Source: Spirochaetota bacterium
GTDB taxonomy: Bacteria; Spirochaetota; GWE2-31-10
NCBI GenBank assembly: GCA_022361115.1
Contig: JAKSBL010000286.1
Coordinates: forward strand, 1-43,475
DNA: 43,475 bases
Direction of reading: 5' to 3'
Shown here: positions 39,185-43,475 of the stretch, one piece after another
Position numbering within the stretch: position 1 is the stretch's first letter
How the letters are laid out: each line of letters opens with the position of its first letter
The notes under the pieces: generated by a model
Database searches by the model: none
Seen by the model: only the letters and a program-made list of their open reading frames with translations
What the model was told of the DNA's origin: nothing
Program-made: the position numbers and the translations under genes

Positions 39185-39754
39185 TCAGATTAATAAATTT
39201 GCTGGGATTACATCCTCAATTTTTTTAGTTTGATCATAATAATGATCGATTATTTTTTTTATAATGACTGAAAGCTCAGGATCTGTACCATAAGAGGAGT
39301 CTCTTAAATTCTCAATAATCTCCAAGGCAATATTTTGGATATTTTTATCAGTGTGAATCAGATATTTACCAATATGATAAAGATCAGAAACACTTAACTG
39401 ATATAATTGAAAACCAGAACGATCTGAATGATATTGTGAATCCAGTACACCTAAACAAGCTAAAATAGTATTGGGTAATAATGTGTGAGGCTGATGATGA
39501 ATTAAAAGACTTAAGGTCTGTTGGATTAAGTCTCCAGTAGCTTTAAATTTGCAAAAAAAGGAGAGAGCTTGTCGATTACTGAATAATTTTTCAGTAGCCT
39601 CAGGGATATTGCGATTTAATATTTTGATAAAAAGAGAATAATTAGTCTGGTTTATTGTCACTGTGGTAAGGTATCCGGCAAAAGCAATAATTCCAGACTG
39701 CGCTTCTTGACTATTGTCCCGAAGCATACTATCCAGCATTTCAGCAGAAAACAT
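39185..39754 (-). CDS. Hypothetical alpha-helical (HEAT-like?) protein
   Basis: Continuous ORF with helical composition; family not recognised. Confidence 0.6.
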   Translation of the reverse strand: MFSAEMLDSMLRDNSQEAQSGIIAFAGYLTTVTINQTNYSLFIKILNRNIPEATEKLFSNRQALSFFCKFKATGDLIQQTLSLLIHHQPHTLLPNTILACLGVLDSQYHSDRSGFQLYQLSVSDLYHIGKYLIHTDKNIQNIALEIIENLRDSSYGTDPELSVIIKKIIDHYYDQTKKIEDVIPANLLI

Positions 39755-39814
39755 GGCAATCCTCTTCTGGTTGTAAAAAACTAGTTATTCTGATAATTCT
39801 TGAACATATTTTGC

Positions 39815-39842
39815 TTGACACTATACATTAATATTATATGAT
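39815..39842 (+). promoter_or_regulatory. Candidate sigma-70-type promoter upstream of lnt
   Basis: TTGACA (39815-39820), 16 nt, TATGAT (39837-39842). Confidence 0.55.
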
Positions 39843-39880
39843 GAGCTGTATTAGAATGGTAAAAAATTTAGTATTTTTTT

Positions 39881-41992
39881 TTGGAAAAAGTTAGGATTAT
39901 GGAAGAAATCGTAAAAAAATATATTTATGAAATAAAACCGGTTTATAAAATACTTGCCTTTTTTTTCTTTGGTTTTTTATGGGCCCTAGCCAATGTAGGG
40001 TATTCGGTTGCCTTGTTAACCTGGTTTGCATTTGTCCCTTTTTTGTTTTTGATTAAATATGAAAACATGAAAAGAGGAGTATTGCTTTCTTTTATCTTTG
40101 GCTTTACAGTCTATATTTTTAATCTTTGGTGGATGATGAATCCGTTTCTTGCTTATTTTGATTTAAATAATCAATTTTTAACTGGTTTAGCCTTAGGTTT
40201 ACTCGTTGTGTGTGGATTATCAGCTTATTTTGGTTTTTCCTACTCATTAATTTTTTTGATCTCTCGCTTTATCACCTACCGAAAAAATAAAAAACTCTTT
40301 TATTTGGTGGTCCCTGTTGTATATACAGTAGTTGATTATTTTTATCCTAAACTTTGGGCAGACCAATTAGGGTATTCTCAATATGTTTTTTTTCACTTTT
40401 CTCAGGTGGCAGATATTTTTGGGGTTTCCTTTATCTCATTATTAATTGTTTTTAGCAACTGTGCAATCATTGATTTGATAGAGGCAATCTGGTATAAAAA
40501 GAATGTTTTCAAACATGGAGCCATGTTTGTGGTGGTCATTGCTCTGGTTATTTCCAGTAGTATATATGGAATTTTTCGTTATCGTAATATTTTAGAAAAA
40601 ATTGAACAGAGTGAAAAGGTAAAAGTTGGCTTGGTTCAGGGAAATCTGACTGGATTTGACAAGATGACCATTCCTAATTCATTTACTATTGATAAATATA
40701 ACCGATTAGCTGAAGAACTATTAGAGGAAGACCTGGATATTATGGTTTGGCCGGAAACAGTTATTCCCGCAACTTATTCGTCAGCAAAAATGGATTTTAG
40801 TAATGTGAAAAAGTTTAAAAAATTTCCTCTTTTATTCGGTACGCATATTGTAGAAGAACATGAAGATGGGGACGATGAATATTATAATTCATTGGTTTTA
40901 TTATCTGAAAATCAACAAAAATTAGATTCCTATTATAAAATGCAATTACTGCCCTTTATTGAAGATATGCCTCTTGATTTTATCTTAGGTCCTGTTTTAC
41001 AACTTTATTCTGCCGGAGAGTTTTCACGAGGTAAAGATTATAAATTACTCCATTTAGATAAAATGAAAATTGCAGCAAATATTTGTTATGAAGCCCTCTT
41101 TGCCAATCATATTAGAAAATCACTCTCTGTCGGAGAAGAACGGGCAAATATTCTTATCAATGCAACCAATGACTCCTGGTATGGCCGGTCTATTGAACCG
41201 ATGATGCATTTGCACATTGCCGGTATGCGCGCTATTGAGAATCGAATTTTTTTAGTTCGTTCAACTTGTACTGGTCATTCAGCAGTTTTTAATGCTGCAG
41301 GAGAATTAATAAATCCAACTAATCAAAAATCAAAAGAATGGTTTGAAAAGCAAGGTGAAAATCTGATAAAAAAAGCGGAAAAATTGATTTCTTTAAGTTC
41401 TCAAACAGCTCAAACCCTTTTATTAAAGGAAAAAGAACTTATTATTAGTTTGAAACAAAAAGAAAAATTTAACAAAGAGGAACTGGTAAAGACTTTTCAG
41501 TTTCTTGATGAATTTTCCAGGCAAATCTTAATAAATTATCCGGAGTATAAAACAGAAGCTAAGCGGATTAGCAAGTATAAAGAAAGGCTTATCAATTTTT
41601 TAATAAAAATAGATTCTAAATCTGAAGTAAATCTTGAAAATCTGGTGTTAGATCGAGTTTTAAATATTAACAAATACATAAGCAGGATAGAGAAGAAATC
41701 AAAAGGCCTGAGAAAAACCGGAAAAAATCTTACGAACTTACGCGAATCCGATCTGGACCAATATATTTCACCCTTATTCTTTGAAGATACTACTGTTTAC
41801 CAGGCTGCTTTGATGGAAGATGAGACCATTTTTAACCTGGGCGGGTGGATTTTTATTTATATACTGGCCATTGGATTATTGATAAATTTAATCATTATTT
41901 TTGTGGTTCGCTTTTATAAAATTCAAGCAAAGCGTAGAGCTATTAAAGAAATTCAGGAGAGGAGAAAAATAATTCAACTCTGGCTGGATTAA
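39881..41992 (+). CDS. lnt: Apolipoprotein N-acyltransferase with large insertion near the nitrilase-domain C-terminus
   Basis: N-terminal TM bundle; MVWPETVIP (Glu), YYKMQLLPFIEDMP (Lys), AANICYEALF (Cys). ATG at 39899 is a likely alternative start. Confidence 0.9.
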   Translation: MEKVRIMEEIVKKYIYEIKPVYKILAFFFFGFLWALANVGYSVALLTWFAFVPFLFLIKYENMKRGVLLSFIFGFTVYIFNLWWMMNPFLAYFDLNNQFLTGLALGLLVVCGLSAYFGFSYSLIFLISRFITYRKNKKLFYLVVPVVYTVVDYFYPKLWADQLGYSQYVFFHFSQVADIFGVSFISLLIVFSNCAIIDLIEAIWYKKNVFKHGAMFVVVIALVISSSIYGIFRYRNILEKIEQSEKVKVGLVQGNLTGFDKMTIPNSFTIDKYNRLAEELLEEDLDIMVWPETVIPATYSSAKMDFSNVKKFKKFPLLFGTHIVEEHEDGDDEYYNSLVLLSENQQKLDSYYKMQLLPFIEDMPLDFILGPVLQLYSAGEFSRGKDYKLLHLDKMKIAANICYEALFANHIRKSLSVGEERANILINATNDSWYGRSIEPMMHLHIAGMRAIENRIFLVRSTCTGHSAVFNAAGELINPTNQKSKEWFEKQGENLIKKAEKLISLSSQTAQTLLLKEKELIISLKQKEKFNKEELVKTFQFLDEFSRQILINYPEYKTEAKRISKYKERLINFLIKIDSKSEVNLENLVLDRVLNINKYISRIEKKSKGLRKTGKNLTNLRESDLDQYISPLFFEDTTVYQAALMEDETIFNLGGWIFIYILAIGLLINLIIIFVVRFYKIQAKRRAIKEIQERRKIIQLWLD

Positions 41993-42041
41993 AGGTTGTT
42001 TAAAATGATAAATCTTTAATAATTAATGATAGAGAAAGCAA

Positions 42042-43475
42042 ATGAAAAATAAAATCACTATTCTTATCTTTTTATTGATTATTCTTTTTCAAAATTATTC
42101 TGACCAGTGGCGGATTAATAAGAGTTCTAACTATCTAAGAATTACAGATTGTATTATCAGAGATATTGATGGGGATCAAATTGATGAAATTATCATAGCT
42201 TCCTATTCATTTAAAGGGAAGTTTATAGATATTTACCGTTTAAAAAATGGTCAGCTGTTATTATTAGATAAAAAAAAGGTTCCAAAGCAAACTATTTTTT
42301 TTGATGTAGGTGATATTGATAATGACAAAAAAACAGATATCGTTTTTTTAGCTAGTGATGGCCTCTATTTTTCACCGATTTCAGAAAATCTTCGTTTACC
42401 CAATGTGCCTGATTTTTATACAGAAACTCCAAAAGATCAGGTCAGTCAGTACCGTTATATTCCCCACATACACTCTGAACTGGTAGTTTCTCAACCAGAG
42501 TTGTTAGCTGATGTTCCTTTAGTTGTTGATTTAGATGGAAATGGAACGAATGAGCTGATAATAGAAAACATCCGGGCTATTGAGATTTATGATACTAAGA
42601 ACTTTAAGAAAACAGCTACTATAGATTTAGAGTCTATCCTGGAATTTTCTCTCGTTCCTGGTCAAATTTACCCCCATTATATCTTTTATACATTACCCAT
42701 TATTCAGATAACGGATATTGATAATGATAATAAAAAAGAAATTATTACAAAGTTTCCGCGTTCAATGAATATTTACAGCCATCAGGGTATTAACAATTGG
42801 CAATTAAAAAAAAGAGTGATAGTAAATGAGGATAATGTCTATTTTTTATCTGATTCATTTGTGAAATTTTCTTTCCCTGTGATTGAAGATTTGAATGGCG
42901 ATCACATAAAAGAATTGATTATCTCTTCTGCAAATTTGGATATGCCGCGCTTGAGATTTGAGGCAGTCGGAGATGTCTATTATTTTAATAAAGAAGATAT
43001 TTCTCGTCATACCAATAGCCGGATTGTGGTAAAGGGAATTCCTCTCAACCTTCCCCGTTTTTTTCATATCAGCAGTATGAAAAATAAAGATTTACTGGTG
43101 CCGGCTATTCCATTTAACCTGTTTTCCATATTTGGTATCCTTTCGGGACAGGGTAATATAGATGTGCCTTTTCTTTATTATCAACAATCTGATAATGGTT
43201 CTTATGAAGATTTTAAACCAAAAAAAGCCTTTGAAATTCCTTTTCGTATCGAAAATATTATGTCATTTGTAGAAGAAGTGCCTTTTGATCAATACCAAAA
43301 AGGGAAATTTCCTGATTTTTACTATTTTGATCATAAATTAAAAGATAAAAAAGTAAATATTTTACATTATTATTATGGTAAAAAATCATATGCTGATGAA
43401 GTGATTGCTACACTTGATATTCCTGCTTATACTCCTGAACTTCCGGCAAATTTGAAGTTAGGAAATTTTACGAAT
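42042..43475 (+). CDS. Partial CDS: secreted FG-GAP/VCBS-like repeat protein, truncated by the window end
   Basis: Open frame for 478 codons from ATG 42042; signal peptide MKNKITILIFLLIILFQNYS; repeated Ca-loop motifs DIDGDQIDEIII, DIDNDKKTDIVF, DLDGNGTNELII, DIDNDNKKEIIT, DLNGDHIKELII. Missing from the ORF track because no stop is in the window. Confidence 0.85.
   Translation, partial: MKNKITILIFLLIILFQNYSDQWRINKSSNYLRITDCIIRDIDGDQIDEIIIASYSFKGKFIDIYRLKNGQLLLLDKKKVPKQTIFFDVGDIDNDKKTDIVFLASDGLYFSPISENLRLPNVPDFYTETPKDQVSQYRYIPHIHSELVVSQPELLADVPLVVDLDGNGTNELIIENIRAIEIYDTKNFKKTATIDLESILEFSLVPGQIYPHYIFYTLPIIQITDIDNDNKKEIITKFPRSMNIYSHQGINNWQLKKRVIVNEDNVYFLSDSFVKFSFPVIEDLNGDHIKELIISSANLDMPRLRFEAVGDVYYFNKEDISRHTNSRIVVKGIPLNLPRFFHISSMKNKDLLVPAIPFNLFSIFGILSGQGNIDVPFLYYQQSDNGSYEDFKPKKAFEIPFRIENIMSFVEEVPFDQYQKGKFPDFYYFDHKLKDKKVNILHYYYGKKSYADEVIATLDIPAYTPELPANLKLGNFTN

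Noticed and set aside
1-43475. CRISPR arrays, tRNA/rRNA, transposons, restriction or toxin-antitoxin modules
   Set aside because: Looked for but no supporting repeats, cloverleaf signatures or protein motifs were seen; the Fic-like gene is the only protein with any toxin-family resemblance and lacks an antitoxin-like neighbour.

Overview
AT-rich 43.5 kb chromosomal window from a diderm bacterium (Lnt, SurA-like PpiC, lipoproteins, FecR). A spirochaete-like lineage is only a weak guess. I found no rRNA, tRNA, CRISPR array, transposase or prophage module. Recognisable blocks in order: (i) a GH18 chitinase lipoprotein preceded by the 3' end of another gene that is identical to the chitinase 3' end; (ii) a ComEC-type protein without its beta-lactamase-fold domain; (iii) a minus-strand operon with 4-nt overlaps: TolB/CsgG-like + beta-barrel protein, ECF sigma factor, and an anti-sigma-like FecR protein fused to a PQQ-type propeller; (iv) a seven-repeat Asp-box propeller lipoprotein with a promoter/terminator leader; (v) a sCache-PAS-DUF294 nucleotidyltransferase with an in-frame A20 tract; (vi) a pullulanase under a double LacI-type operator; (vii) def-fmt-PASTA-adenylate cyclase; (viii) tig-clpP-clpX-lon joined by ATGA overlaps; (ix) Na/Pi cotransporter plus atypical Fic; (x) a receiver domain fused to a cytoplasmic substrate-binding domain; (xi) glgP, an exported Hfq/Sm-like protein and PAP2; (xii) Lnt with a large insertion; (xiii) an FG-GAP-like protein running off the window end and absent from the ORF track. 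Best candidates for undescribed biology are the ECF/FecR-propeller operon, the REC-SBP fusion, the Cache-PAS-DUF294 protein with a possible slippage switch, the exported Hfq-like protein, and a CCCCUCCCC-loop sRNA candidate. All assignments come from reading motifs by eye; no searches were run.
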